This document shows positions 49,691 to 58,599 of a DNA stretch of 64,000 nt, piece by piece. This stretch comes from JAGLQQ01 sp043806135. Its GTDB lineage: Bacteria > Omnitrophota > Gorgyraeia > B26-G9. The stretch's first letter is position 1; every line of letters begins with the position of its first letter. The notes under the pieces are model-generated. The model was not told the origin of the DNA. It was given only the letters and a program-made list of their open reading frames with translations, and searched no databases. The position numbers and the translations under genes are program-made. Location: contig JAZDHG010000016.1 in the NCBI GenBank assembly GCA_043806135.1, forward strand, positions 60,147 to 124,146, read 5' to 3'.

Positions 49691-50326
49691 CTATTCCAAT
49701 TCTCCTGCTTTCTTTTTTATTATTGTTTCAGGTAAAATCGTGATCTCAACCCGTCTGTTCTGCTTTCTGCCCTCTGGAGTTTGGTTTGATATTACAGGCC
49801 TGAATTCACCGTATCCTACCGCAGAGAGTCTTTCGGGATTTAAGCTTCTTTCATCAACTAAATAGTGCAAAACACTTATAGATCTTGCTGTTGAGAGTTC
49901 CCAATTGGATCTCCATTTTGACTTTCTAATGGGCTGATCATCAGTATGTCCTTCTATAGCAATATTTTTATTGCGTACTTGATCATTTAGCACCTTTGCG
50001 ACCCTGTCTAATATAGAATAAGCATCTTTCTTTATGTCAGCTTTTCCGGAATCGAATAAAACCTCATCTACAAAAGTGATTACAAGCCCTTTATTGAGCA
50101 TTTCCAGGCGGATCTGTTTTTCCTCAATTTCTTTTTTAAGTTTTTCTTCCAGCTCATCCCTTGCTCGCATCAGCTCGGCACGCGCCTTCTTTTCCTCGTT
50201 AAGACTCGCCGCCAGATCATCAATTCTATCTAAATCGCCAGGACTTCTTTTTTGTAAAATAACGGAACATCCGGTAAGACTAATCATTAATGCTATGACG
50301 ACCAAGTATTTTAATTTGCTGGTCAT
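49691..50326 (-). CDS. OmpA/MotB-domain lipoprotein (Pal-like)
   Basis: A 211-aa lipoprotein: lipobox LTGC at residues 17-20, a coiled-coil stretch (RIDDLAASLNEEKKARAELM onward), then an OmpA-like peptidoglycan-binding domain with LFDSGKADI, IEGHTDDQPIR, NWELSTARSISVLHYLV and VGYGEFRPV...NRRVEI. It would tether the outer membrane to the cell wall. It lies between the coiled-coil gene and the peptidoglycan-binding gene in one minus-strand operon. Confidence 0.93.
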   Translation of the reverse strand: MTSKLKYLVVIALMISLTGCSVILQKRSPGDLDRIDDLAASLNEEKKARAELMRARDELEEKLKKEIEEKQIRLEMLNKGLVITFVDEVLFDSGKADIKKDAYSILDRVAKVLNDQVRNKNIAIEGHTDDQPIRKSKWRSNWELSTARSISVLHYLVDERSLNPERLSAVGYGEFRPVISNQTPEGRKQNRRVEITILPETIIKKKAGELE

Positions 50327-50369
50327 ACACCCCTCCTTAGCGCGGCGATTTTTTCGCCTTTAGTTTCAG

Positions 50370-50846
50370 TTAATTAATATAAGCTTTCAATTTTTCCAAA
50401 GTTTTTGATCCGACAATACCGTCAACAGTCAGATTATGCTCTTTTTGGAAGGCCTGAATGGCTTTTTTTGTTTTTGGTCCCATCTTCCCGTCAATAGTAC
50501 CAAGGTCAAAACCAGCTTTTGTAAGTGCTCTTTGGATGTCGGTAAGCCGGTAACTATTTTTTATTGCTGCAACGTCAACGCCTACAGCCGGTATTACTTC
50601 AGGGGGAGAAACACGAATACTTGAGTTGGTTTTTTTTCTGTCCCCGGACAATAACTCAATATTTGCTTCAGGCTTGCTGATTATTTCTATCTCAGGTAAC
50701 ACAAATTCTTCAGTTTCCGCTTTTTTCACGGAAGCGGGACGCTTACTCATGGCTGAGGTATGAGGAATAGTACCGGCCGTGAATGCAACTGCTAATAAAA
50801 GTAAAATAATTACAATATAGAATATATTTTTCAACTGTGTTCTCAT
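50370..50846 (-). CDS. Peptidoglycan-binding domain protein, membrane-anchored
   Basis: A 158-aa protein with an N-terminal hydrophobic helix (NIFYIVIILLLLAVAFTAG), a linker, and a C-terminal PG_binding_1 domain: YRLTDIQRALTKAGFDLGTIDGKMGPKTKKAIQAFQ and DGIVGSKTLEKL. It would hold the wall or sense it. First gene of a three-gene envelope operon (50846-49135). No promoter clearly visible. Confidence 0.88.
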   Translation of the reverse strand: MRTQLKNIFYIVIILLLLAVAFTAGTIPHTSAMSKRPASVKKAETEEFVLPEIEIISKPEANIELLSGDRKKTNSSIRVSPPEVIPAVGVDVAAIKNSYRLTDIQRALTKAGFDLGTIDGKMGPKTKKAIQAFQKEHNLTVDGIVGSKTLEKLKAYIN

Positions 50847-50967
50847 TGGAGGTTATAAACCCGAAAGTAATCTAAATCTTATCACTTTTAAGTCTTAAAG
50901 TCAAGCTACCTCGAGGGGACACTCCATTTTCATAATTATGGTCAATGGTGTGCGGCAAAATCAATAA

Positions 50968-51051
50968 CTATGCACCACGAGTAGGCTTGCGTCCGTGGTT
51001 TGCTTTTTTGGATCGCCATTTTAATTTACCTTTTCGGCTTCTTTTTGCCAT
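50968..51051 (-). CDS. Very basic 27-residue protein
   Basis: ATG 51051 has a perfect-looking AAGGAGG site 8 nt upstream and opens 27 codons to TAG 50970-50968. The product begins MAKRSRKGKLKWRSKKANHG and has 12 Lys/Arg plus one His. Size, charge and strong ribosome site suggest a ribosome- or nucleic-acid-associated micro-protein, in the style of bTHX or other small ribosomal proteins. I do not recognise a named family with certainty. It lies alone between tsaD and the envelope operon. Confidence 0.7.
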   Translation of the reverse strand: MAKRSRKGKLKWRSKKANHGRKPTRGA

Positions 51052-51141
51052 TTCAGCTTCCTCCTTAAGATTTATATAGTATATATACTGTGTCAAAAAA
51101 TCAATTTTGTCAATTGACAATTAAAAATAACTTATTACTCT

Positions 51142-52131
51142 CTAAAATGTTGCTGTTGCGGTAAGTTTATAATCAGCTCTTTTGCCCTTTTTGTAAAGGT
51201 GAGCGCCTAAAGTGGCGATCATGGCGGCATTATCAAGGCAAAGGTGAGGTGTGGCTATCATGACTTTAATTTTCTCCTTTTTGCCTTCTTCCTCAAGGTG
51301 TCTGCGTAAATAACTATTACAGGCAACCCCTCCGCCGGCAGATAATGTTTTTATTTGAAATTTTTTACATGCAGCAATGCTTTGCTTTGTCAGGGATTCA
51401 ATGACTTCTTTCTGGAAAGCGTAGGCGATTTGAGCTTTAGCTTCTTTGTTTTTTGTTTTGACTTTTTGCCATGTATAAAGCACGCTTGTTTTAATCCCGC
51501 TGAAGCTGAAATCAAAACTGTCCTTAAACTGAGCGCATTTAAAGCGAAACGGTGATTCTGTAATGTTTTGTGCCAGTTTGTCTATTACCGGGCCTCCCGG
51601 ATAGGGGAGATCCAGCATTTTTGCTACCTTGTCATATGCTTCACCTGCTGCATCGTCCCTGGTTGTACCGATCATTTTTATTTTGTCAAAATCATGCACG
51701 AGTGCTAAGTTGCTGTGTCCGCCAGAAGCAATCAGACCTATAAACGGGAACTTAAATATGCCTTTTTCTAGAAACGGAGCAAATAGATGGGCTTGAATGT
51801 GATTTATGCCCAGAACCGGTTTGTTTAATCCGAAGCTTAATGCCTTGGCAAATGATACCCCGACCAACAAAGAGCCCATAAGCCCCGGGGTATGAGTAAC
51901 GCAAATGAGATCGATATCAGCAAGAGCGATGCCTGCTTTTTTTAATGCTTCTGTTGTGACCGGCGTGATGTATTCAAGATGAAAGCGGGAAGCAATCTCC
52001 GGAACAATGCCTCCGAATTTGCGGTGCATGTGAATGCTTGAGCTTACGCAAGAAGATAGTACTTTCTTTCCGTCTTTAAGCACAGCAACTGCTGTTTCAT
52101 CGCATGATGTTTCAATTCCAAGTACGATCAT
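51142..52131 (-). CDS. tsaD: tRNA N6-adenosine threonylcarbamoyltransferase TsaD
   Basis: A 329-aa ASKHA-fold enzyme transferring threonylcarbamoyl to A37 of ANN-decoding tRNAs. Motifs: GIETSCDETAVAVL, the metal-binding HMHRKFGGIVPEIASRFH-type region and HIQAHL, SGGHSNLALV, and GGGVACNSYLR near the end. Length typical (about 335). ATG 52131; the 52161 gene is 29 nt upstream. Confidence 0.97.
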   Translation of the reverse strand: MIVLGIETSCDETAVAVLKDGKKVLSSCVSSSIHMHRKFGGIVPEIASRFHLEYITPVTTEALKKAGIALADIDLICVTHTPGLMGSLLVGVSFAKALSFGLNKPVLGINHIQAHLFAPFLEKGIFKFPFIGLIASGGHSNLALVHDFDKIKMIGTTRDDAAGEAYDKVAKMLDLPYPGGPVIDKLAQNITESPFRFKCAQFKDSFDFSFSGIKTSVLYTWQKVKTKNKEAKAQIAYAFQKEVIESLTKQSIAACKKFQIKTLSAGGGVACNSYLRRHLEEEGKKEKIKVMIATPHLCLDNAAMIATLGAHLYKKGKRADYKLTATATF

Positions 52132-52160
52132 CTTTTTCCTTTATTCTATTGAAGAAGGGT

Positions 52161-53240
52161 CTATTTTTTTAGAAGATCTGACAAAAGAACGAACCGAAAG
52201 CCCTCCCTTTCAAATTCAGGGATTAGCTCCTTTATCGTATCTAGAGTAAGTTCCCTTGCGTGTCCGATGACAATGACACTTCCTTTTTTCGCGGCGATGT
52301 TTTTGGCTTTAACTAATTGCTCTTTTATATGATCTTTACTGCTTACATTATCTATAAAAACATCGCGTCTGACAAAAGTTATTTCTTTTTGCAAAGCTAT
52401 TTGAGGGGCAAGAGAATCATTGGATGTATAGCTATCCAGGAAATAAAGATTTTTCTTTTTTATCTGGTCAAAAAGGATATTTAAAACATATTCATTTTCT
52501 GTTGCCTTGGAACCCATATGGTTGTTTATGCCTTTTAAATTTGGAACGCTGTCCATAGCATCCTTGATGATATTTTCTATCTCTGCGATGCTCATAGACG
52601 TGAAAATAGTATTTTTTTCAAGAGATTGTTTTTCTGCGTTATGCGGCTCAAGCGGCAGATGCAGTATCACCTCATGGCCGTTATTAGTTGCACTTAGTGC
52701 GATTCTGGTTGAATAGGGCAGGCGGGGTAATACGGCATAGGTTAAAGGAATACCAAGTTCAAGTGATTTGCGCAGAACCCTATTGCTGTATCCCCAGTCA
52801 TCAATGACTAAAGCAATATCAGCCAGGATTATTTTCTGCCTTAGGATAAGTCTGTATAATCTCAGGTCTTTATAAAAGAAGTCCAGGATCAGAACATATT
52901 CTTTTTTTGACTGCGGCTTCTGAATTTTACTCAGGCGTACCGGCTCAAATGCAGTGCTGGCCAGAAAAGAGCTTTTTATCTCAGCCAAAGATTCTTTTTG
53001 AGGAAGGAGGAACTCTTTTTCTATAGAAAGAGCCTCTTTTCTAAAAGCAAAAACGCGCTGGGTTGCTGTCTTAAGCGGCTCCCTAGTATTAACTTTGTGC
53101 TTATGGAGAACGCCCATGGCGATCTTATCGCATTCATTAGTTAAGTAAGAATAGTCTGTTTTTCTTAAGATAAAAACAGTTATAGCGATAAGGCTTATAA
53201 CGCCGAAAGTAATTATGAAACTAAGCTGCTTTTTGTTCAT
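52161..53240 (-). CDS. Divergent polysaccharide deacetylase (YibQ/DUF610 family)
   Basis: A 359-aa protein with an N-terminal membrane anchor (LSFIITFGVISLIAITVFIL) and a C-terminal divergent polysaccharide deacetylase domain: IALVIDDWGYSNRVLRKSLE, LTYAVLPRLPYSTRIA, EVILHLPLEP, NNHMGSKATE and VIGHARELTLDTI. The DD and the NHMGS and LPLEP segments are the family's metal-site elements. Often encoded next to S41 peptidases, as here (ctpA upstream), suggesting joint envelope maintenance. Confidence 0.9.
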   Translation of the reverse strand: MNKKQLSFIITFGVISLIAITVFILRKTDYSYLTNECDKIAMGVLHKHKVNTREPLKTATQRVFAFRKEALSIEKEFLLPQKESLAEIKSSFLASTAFEPVRLSKIQKPQSKKEYVLILDFFYKDLRLYRLILRQKIILADIALVIDDWGYSNRVLRKSLELGIPLTYAVLPRLPYSTRIALSATNNGHEVILHLPLEPHNAEKQSLEKNTIFTSMSIAEIENIIKDAMDSVPNLKGINNHMGSKATENEYVLNILFDQIKKKNLYFLDSYTSNDSLAPQIALQKEITFVRRDVFIDNVSSKDHIKEQLVKAKNIAAKKGSVIVIGHARELTLDTIKELIPEFEREGFRFVLLSDLLKK

Positions 53241-53292
53241 TTTAATTATAAGGGAATTGAACGGTTTTTAGCCGACAAGTAAACGGTTTTAA

Positions 53293-54654
53293 TTAATTTG
53301 TTTTTTGCAGTGAGTTATATATCTTTATTCCGTTCATGAGATTAATAGCTGCCCGGAGCTGATTGTCATCTCTAATGAATTCTTCTTCCTCGCCATCTTC
53401 CTTTTCTTTAATATTTTTATCCGGCATAAATCCGTCTTCAGTTTTCATCCCATCCGGTAATTTATCGCTTTCGTTGTCTTTGTTGTTTTTCTTGTTCTCT
53501 TCTTTTATTTTATCGAATACGTTTTTTTCCTTTTTTACCTCTTTTTTTTCACGGGGAAGCTCTGCGTTTACGCTTACATCAGGGGTAATTCCTGTTTCGT
53601 TGATCGTGCGGCCCAGCGGAGTATAATATTTTGCGGTGGTTAATCTTAATGCCGATCCATCGCGCATAGGGATTACGGTTTGCACGGATCCTTTACCGAA
53701 TGATTTTGTCCCCAGGATGATTCCTCTTTTATGATCCTGTATGGCGCCGGCCACGATCTCTGATGCTGAAGCAGATCCGCCGTTGATCATGACTATAAGA
53801 GGCATATCTTTGAAGTTGGTTTTTCCGGTGGCTCTGTATTCAATATTCTGGTTTTTCTCCCGGCCTTTTGTGTAAACTATTAGTTTTCCGGTCGGCAAAA
53901 ATTCGCTTACGGTTTCAACAGACGAGATCAACAGCCCGCCAGGGTTGTTCCTTAAATCGAAAATAAGACTGTCCATGCCGCTTTTGGCAAGTTTTTCTAG
54001 AGCAAGATCAAGGTCGCTTTTTGTTTTTTCCGAAAAATCAGTAAGTTTTATATAGCCGATATTGTCCTGTAAGATCTCGGCTTTTCTTACCGCTTTAATC
54101 GCAATAATATCCCGCGTAACCGTGATCTCTTTGAAATTTTCCTCCGATTCGCGCATTATAGTCAGTTTTACGTCAGTGCCTGGTTTTCCGCGCAGAAGTT
54201 TAACCGCTTCGGTAAGGGTCATGTCTTTGGTGATCTTATCTTCGATCCTAACAATGCGGTCTTGAGCTTGAAGTCCGGCCTTGTATGCAGGTGTATCGTC
54301 AAGAGGAGTTATTATCGTAAGCAGATTATCCCGTATGGTGATCTCTATGCCTAAGCCTCCGAATTCACCTTCGGTCTCTACTTGTAACTCCTTAAATGTG
54401 TCCGGGTCCATAAACTGGCTGTATGGGTCCAGCGACGAAAGCATTCCTTTCAGGGCTCCGTAAATTATGTCCTTAGAAGGGATTGTTTCAACATAGTCAT
54501 TCTGTATAGCAGTTATAGCATCAGAGAAGATCTCGATTTGGTGATACAGATCATCTTCCGGTGCGTTTGGTTTTGCGTACGCGGGACTATTTGCAGAAAA
54601 CACCCCGATCCAGATAACAAGTAAAATTATTGAAAAGAATTTTTTTTGTAACAT
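53293..54654 (-). CDS. ctpA: C-terminal processing peptidase (S41 family)
   Basis: A 453-aa periplasmic protease: signal peptide (FFSIILLVIWIGVFSANSPA), N-terminal dimer region, PDZ (GGLGIEITIRDNLLTI ... AYKAGLQAQDRIVRI), then the S41 core with NNPGGLL, catalytic Ser in NGGSASASEIVAGA and Lys in GTKSFGKGSVQT. The C-terminal tail (about residues 370-430) is highly charged with KKEVKKEKN and DGEEEEF stretches. One base separates its start from gatB. Confidence 0.96.
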   Translation of the reverse strand: MLQKKFFSIILLVIWIGVFSANSPAYAKPNAPEDDLYHQIEIFSDAITAIQNDYVETIPSKDIIYGALKGMLSSLDPYSQFMDPDTFKELQVETEGEFGGLGIEITIRDNLLTIITPLDDTPAYKAGLQAQDRIVRIEDKITKDMTLTEAVKLLRGKPGTDVKLTIMRESEENFKEITVTRDIIAIKAVRKAEILQDNIGYIKLTDFSEKTKSDLDLALEKLAKSGMDSLIFDLRNNPGGLLISSVETVSEFLPTGKLIVYTKGREKNQNIEYRATGKTNFKDMPLIVMINGGSASASEIVAGAIQDHKRGIILGTKSFGKGSVQTVIPMRDGSALRLTTAKYYTPLGRTINETGITPDVSVNAELPREKKEVKKEKNVFDKIKEENKKNNKDNESDKLPDGMKTEDGFMPDKNIKEKEDGEEEEFIRDDNQLRAAINLMNGIKIYNSLQKTN

Positions 54655-54655
54655 T

Positions 54656-56086
54656 TTAACCCTCCAGTTTTTTTTTGATCAATGAATTTACTATTTGCGG
54701 GTTTGCTTGCCCGCGGGTTTTTTTCATTACCTGGCCGACAAGAAACATTAATGCTTTATCCTTGCCGCTTTTTACTTCTTTAACCGCAGTTTCGTTTTCC
54801 TTAATAACTTCAACAATCACCGATTCGATCTCTGCGCTGTCAGTGATCTGGTTCAAGTGTCTTTCTTCAATAATCACCGATACGTCTTTGCCGGTTTTCA
54901 GCATTTCCGGCAGCACCTGTTTGGCTATTTTGCCGCTGATCGTATTATCATCAATCAATTCTAGCATAGCAACTAATTTTTTTGTAGGCAATACTTCTTT
55001 TAATTTCTTTATGGGAAGGTTATTAGTGTTCAAAAAGTTCATTATATCGCCTATCAGCCAGTTGCATATAATTTTCGTCTGTTTGTAGTTTATTGCGGCA
55101 TCCTCAAAATAAATCGCCAGATGTTTGTCAGCGCTTAAGATTCCGGCATCATAATCGCTCAGTGAGTAATCTTTCATTAAACGCTTCTTTTTTGCCTCAG
55201 GAAGTTCCGGTAATTCGCCGCGGGCTTTTTCGATCGCTTCTTTTTCAATCACAAAAGGCACAAGGTCCGGATCGGGTATATATCTGTAATCGTGGGCTTC
55301 TTCTTTGCCACGCATGGAGAATGTTTTTTGCTTTTCTACATCCCAGAGCCGGGTTTCCTGTATGATCGTGCCGCCTTGCTGCAGGGTTTTCCCCTGGCGG
55401 ATGATCTCATAATTCAGGGCATCCCGTACGCCTTTGAACGAGTTCATATTTTTCACTTCTGCTTTTGTACCCAGAGTCTTCTGCCCCTGAGGCTTTAAGG
55501 ATATATTTGCATCGCAGCGAAGAGAGCCTTTTTCCATGTCGCAGTCAGAAACTTCCAGATATTTCAAGATGCTTTTAAGCAGGCTGAGATAAGCATAAGC
55601 TTCTTCTGCTGAGCTGATGTCCGGCTGGGTGACAATTTCTAGCAGCGGAGTGCCTGTGCGGTTTAAGTCCACAAGGCTGGCATCTTTTGTATGTATAAGT
55701 TTGCCGGCATCTTCCTCCATGTGTACGCGCAGGATGCGGATTTTCTTTTGCCCTGCTTCTGTTTTTATTTGCAGGTACCCATCGGATGCAAGCGGTTTAT
55801 CATATTGGGATATCTGGTAATTTTTAGGCAGATCAGGGTAGTAATAATGCTTTCTATCGAATTTTAAAAAATTGGCCACAGTGCAGTTCAGAGCCAGGGC
55901 AACACGCATGGCATATTGCAAAAACTTAACATTGAGCACGGGTAATACGCCCGGCAGCCCAAGGCATACAGGGCAGGTTTGTGTATTTGCGGGTTTCCCG
56001 AATTCTATAGCGCAGCCGCAGAAAGCTTTTGTGTTAAGATCCAATTGTACGTGGACTTCAAGTCCGATCACTGTATCATATTGCAT
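54656..56086 (-). CDS. gatB: Asp/Glu-tRNA amidotransferase subunit B
   Basis: A 476-aa kinase subunit of GatCAB, which converts Glu-tRNA(Gln) or Asp-tRNA(Asn). Signatures: IGLEVHVQLDLNTKAFCGC, CPVCLGLPGVLPVLN (zinc-type cysteines), RKHYYYPDLPKNYQISQYD and DYRYIPDPDLVP; C-terminal helical and YqeY-like tail (GQANPQIVNSLIKKKL). It is separated from gatA by 492 nt instead of the usual few bases, the gap being filled with repeats. Confidence 0.97.
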   Translation of the reverse strand: MQYDTVIGLEVHVQLDLNTKAFCGCAIEFGKPANTQTCPVCLGLPGVLPVLNVKFLQYAMRVALALNCTVANFLKFDRKHYYYPDLPKNYQISQYDKPLASDGYLQIKTEAGQKKIRILRVHMEEDAGKLIHTKDASLVDLNRTGTPLLEIVTQPDISSAEEAYAYLSLLKSILKYLEVSDCDMEKGSLRCDANISLKPQGQKTLGTKAEVKNMNSFKGVRDALNYEIIRQGKTLQQGGTIIQETRLWDVEKQKTFSMRGKEEAHDYRYIPDPDLVPFVIEKEAIEKARGELPELPEAKKKRLMKDYSLSDYDAGILSADKHLAIYFEDAAINYKQTKIICNWLIGDIMNFLNTNNLPIKKLKEVLPTKKLVAMLELIDDNTISGKIAKQVLPEMLKTGKDVSVIIEERHLNQITDSAEIESVIVEVIKENETAVKEVKSGKDKALMFLVGQVMKKTRGQANPQIVNSLIKKKLEG

Positions 56087-56273
56087 AATGGTTCCGTATT
56101 GTGTTGTGCGTATTGTGTATTGCGTTTAAAGATTCCATGACAACCTTTTCACGGTTACTATCGGTTACCAATAGTTACTAAGAGTTACTTCAAAAATCAA
56201 CATCAGCTTAAAAGCTGTATTATTTGGAAGATATATTTACAATGCAAGATATTGTCAGTTGGTGGCTGAAAAA

Positions 56274-56378
56274 AACTATTTTTACTCATTCTCGACAGAC
56301 ATCCATATCTGTCTCCGAGGGCAAAGTTTGCTTATACACATCCATGTATCAGCAGCCTTTGAATCCGCAAAAATAGTT
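56274..56378. other. Hairpin-rich element in the gatA-gatB gap
   Basis: AACTATTTTT (56274-56283) pairs with AAAAATAGTT (56369-56378), enclosing GACAGA/TCTGTC (56294-56313), GCAAA/TTTGC (56321-56331) and ATACA/TGTAT (56334-56349). The layout recalls the element at 32936-33115, and both contain CTCCGAG. The rest of 56087-56578 shows GTATTGTGT/TACTAAGAGTTACT quasi-repeats and no gene. Confidence 0.35.
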
Positions 56379-56439
56379 ATTCTCATCCAAATACTGTCAA
56401 CACCAAATCACAATAATACATTAAAGCTTTAGCTTGTAA

Positions 56440-56580
56440 CTCGTAACTTGTCACTCATAACTTATTTTATTGTTTTTTTACTTTTAACTTTTTACTTTTT
56501 CCTTGAAATTGCGTCTCTTGTCCCAGCGAAGCGGTCGTCCATCGGACTTCGCTCTTTTTTCCCGCTGCTTGTTACTTTCT
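56440..56580. repeat. Dispersed 3'-end mosaic repeat, copy 2
   Basis: Reverse complement of the 19696-19830 repeat in the same block order, with a longer CGAAG-GGACGA segment. It begins with the TAG stop of gatA (AAGTAGAAAGTAAC on the minus strand). Confidence 0.75.
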
Positions 56581-58036
56581 ACTTGCATCCCGCAGGAATG
56601 CGTGTGTGCCAATCAGTTGTTTGTTGGTAGGCATGCGCTACTTTAAAAAGCATTTCCTCATTAAAAGGTTTTCCCAGGATCTGCAGCCCCACAGGGAGAT
56701 TGCCGCTGATAAACCCGCAGGGAACAGACATCGCCGGGATCCCGGCCAGATTTGCGGAAATTGTAAAAATATCCGACAGGTACATGGACAGGGGATCGTT
56801 TGTTTTTTCTCCGATCTTAAAAGCTCCGGTCGGAGAAGTCGGAGTGACAATACAGTCGAAATTTTTAAATGCTTTTGAAAAATCCTCCGCGATCTTTGTC
56901 CTTACTTTCAATGCCTTCAAATAATAAGCGTCGTAATATCCGCTTGAGAGCACATATGTGCCGAGTAAAATGCGTCTTTTTGCTTCATCCCCAAAACCTT
57001 CACCGCGGGTTTTTGAATAAGTATCGATGAGGGCGTTCTTTGAATGTTTTTTTAAGCTGGTTGTTCTGTGGCCGTAATGCATGCCGTCAAATCTTGCCAG
57101 GTTGGAACTGGCTTCACCCGGAGCAACAATATAATAAGTTGCTACAGCATATTCTGTATGAGGCAGGCTGATCTCTTCCACGTTTGCGCCGAGGTGCTTC
57201 AAAACAGCGACTGCTTTATTAACTGCATTTTTAACCTCAGGGTCGATGCCTGAAATAAAATATTCTTTTGGTATTCCGATCTTTATTCCTTTAACATCCC
57301 CGGTCAAGCTTTTTAAGTAATCCGGCACAGAGATATTTACACTGGTCGAGTCTTTTTGGTCATAGCCGCTGATAATATTCATGAGCAGGGCAGAGTCTTC
57401 AATATTTTGAGTTAAAGGACCGATCTGGTCAAGGCTTGAAGCAAAGGCGATCAGACCGTAACGTGACACCCTGCCGTAAGTAGGTTTCAGCCCGACTACT
57501 CCGCATAAAGAAGCAGGTTGTCTTATAGAGCCGCCTGTGTCAGAACCTAATGACCAGGGGCTCAGTCGTGCGGCAACGCAAGCAGCTGATCCGCCGCTTG
57601 AACCGCCGGGAGCATAATCTGTATTCCATGGGTTACGGGTTGGTCCGTAACAGGATGTTTCACAAGAGGAACCAAAGGCAAATTCATCCATATTTAATTT
57701 ACCGAGTATTAACGCGCCTTCCTGTTCTAATTTATCAATAACTGTGGCATTATAAGGAGGTCTGAAACCTTTAAGAATCCTGGAAGAGCAGGTGGTTAGC
57801 TGTCCTTTTACACAAAAATTATCTTTAACTGCGATAGGCAGCCCCTTTAACTTGCCGCCTTTTATCTTTTTAGCTTTGCGCATAACCTCATCCGGGTCAA
57901 TATGGGCAAATGAGTTCAGCTTTTTATCTACTGCTTCGATACGTTTTAAATAAGCAGAGGCAACTTCCTCCGGGCTGACTTCATTGTCGGATAGTAGTTT
58001 TAAAAGTTTATGTGCGGTTAGAGCAGTTAATTCCAT
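56579..58036 (-). CDS. gatA: Asp/Glu-tRNA amidotransferase subunit A
   Basis: A 485-aa amidase-signature subunit that releases ammonia from glutamine. The catalytic Ser-cisSer-Lys set is present: Lys in LPIAVKDNFC, cis-Ser and nucleophile in GGSSGGSAACVAARL and GSDTGGSIRQPAS. TPTSPTGAFKIGE and MSVPCGF are also conserved. It is 72 nt after gatC. The final residues and stop (GCK, TAG) run into the mosaic repeat. Confidence 0.97.
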   Translation of the reverse strand: MELTALTAHKLLKLLSDNEVSPEEVASAYLKRIEAVDKKLNSFAHIDPDEVMRKAKKIKGGKLKGLPIAVKDNFCVKGQLTTCSSRILKGFRPPYNATVIDKLEQEGALILGKLNMDEFAFGSSCETSCYGPTRNPWNTDYAPGGSSGGSAACVAARLSPWSLGSDTGGSIRQPASLCGVVGLKPTYGRVSRYGLIAFASSLDQIGPLTQNIEDSALLMNIISGYDQKDSTSVNISVPDYLKSLTGDVKGIKIGIPKEYFISGIDPEVKNAVNKAVAVLKHLGANVEEISLPHTEYAVATYYIVAPGEASSNLARFDGMHYGHRTTSLKKHSKNALIDTYSKTRGEGFGDEAKRRILLGTYVLSSGYYDAYYLKALKVRTKIAEDFSKAFKNFDCIVTPTSPTGAFKIGEKTNDPLSMYLSDIFTISANLAGIPAMSVPCGFISGNLPVGLQILGKPFNEEMLFKVAHAYQQTTDWHTRIPAGCK

Positions 58037-58108
58037 AATAGTTTTTTTGTTTCTGTAGCTTTTTAATCAGGTTTTTATGCGCAGTACGCTATACGCAATA
58101 CCCAAGTT

Positions 58109-58393
58109 TTATATTATTTTAGGCACCTTAAAGTAGCCGTCTTCCTGCTCTGGCGCATTGCTTAAAGCCGCCTGATTTTCAAGAGACAGGCTGTTTATGT
58201 CTTTTCTGAACACATTTCTCAATTCAAGCGCGTGGCTGGTAGAAGCGGTATTTTCCGTGTCAAGTTCGTTCAGTTTTTCAATATAGGTTAAAATCCGGCC
58301 CAGCTGTAAAGTAAAATCTTCAAGGGTTGATTCTTCCAGCTCTATGCGGGACAGTTTTGCGACGTATTTTACGGTATCTTTGTTAATAGCCAT
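58109..58393 (-). CDS. gatC: Asp/Glu-tRNA amidotransferase subunit C
   Basis: A 94-aa chaperone subunit of GatCAB: VKYVAKLSRIELEESTLEDF, ILTYIEKLNELDTENT, LRNVFRKD and the C-terminal PEQEDGYFKVPKII tail, all typical. First gene of the gatCAB run on this strand; TTAAAGGAAAC precedes the start. Confidence 0.96.
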   Translation of the reverse strand: MAINKDTVKYVAKLSRIELEESTLEDFTLQLGRILTYIEKLNELDTENTASTSHALELRNVFRKDINSLSLENQAALSNAPEQEDGYFKVPKII

Positions 58394-58507
58394 AATGTTT
58401 CCTTTAAATGGGTTTTGGATGATTAGTATAGCATGAAAGAAAGGACTTTGTCAAAGCAAGAGTCGTCTGTGGAAAAAGCAAAAATTTCATTAAAAAACTA
58501 TAAAATC

Positions 58508-58535
58508 TTGGTTTTAAAATTTAGTATGGTATAAT
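58508..58535 (+). promoter_or_regulatory. Promoter of the 58600 gene
   Basis: TTGGTT (58508-58513), 16-nt spacer and a perfect TATAAT (58530-58535) preceded by TATGG. Start would be near 58542, giving a 58-nt leader. Confidence 0.6.
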
Positions 58536-58599
58536 AATTTGATACAAGGAATGAACTTGTAAAAAATTATATTAACATTAAAGTGTTGCTGGGGGGAAT

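Noticed and set aside
49121..49735. Plus-strand open frame of 204 codons
   Set aside because: It is the antisense of the coiled-coil and OmpA-like genes, rich in Ser/Phe as expected from reverse-complemented Lys/Glu codons, and has no ribosome site.
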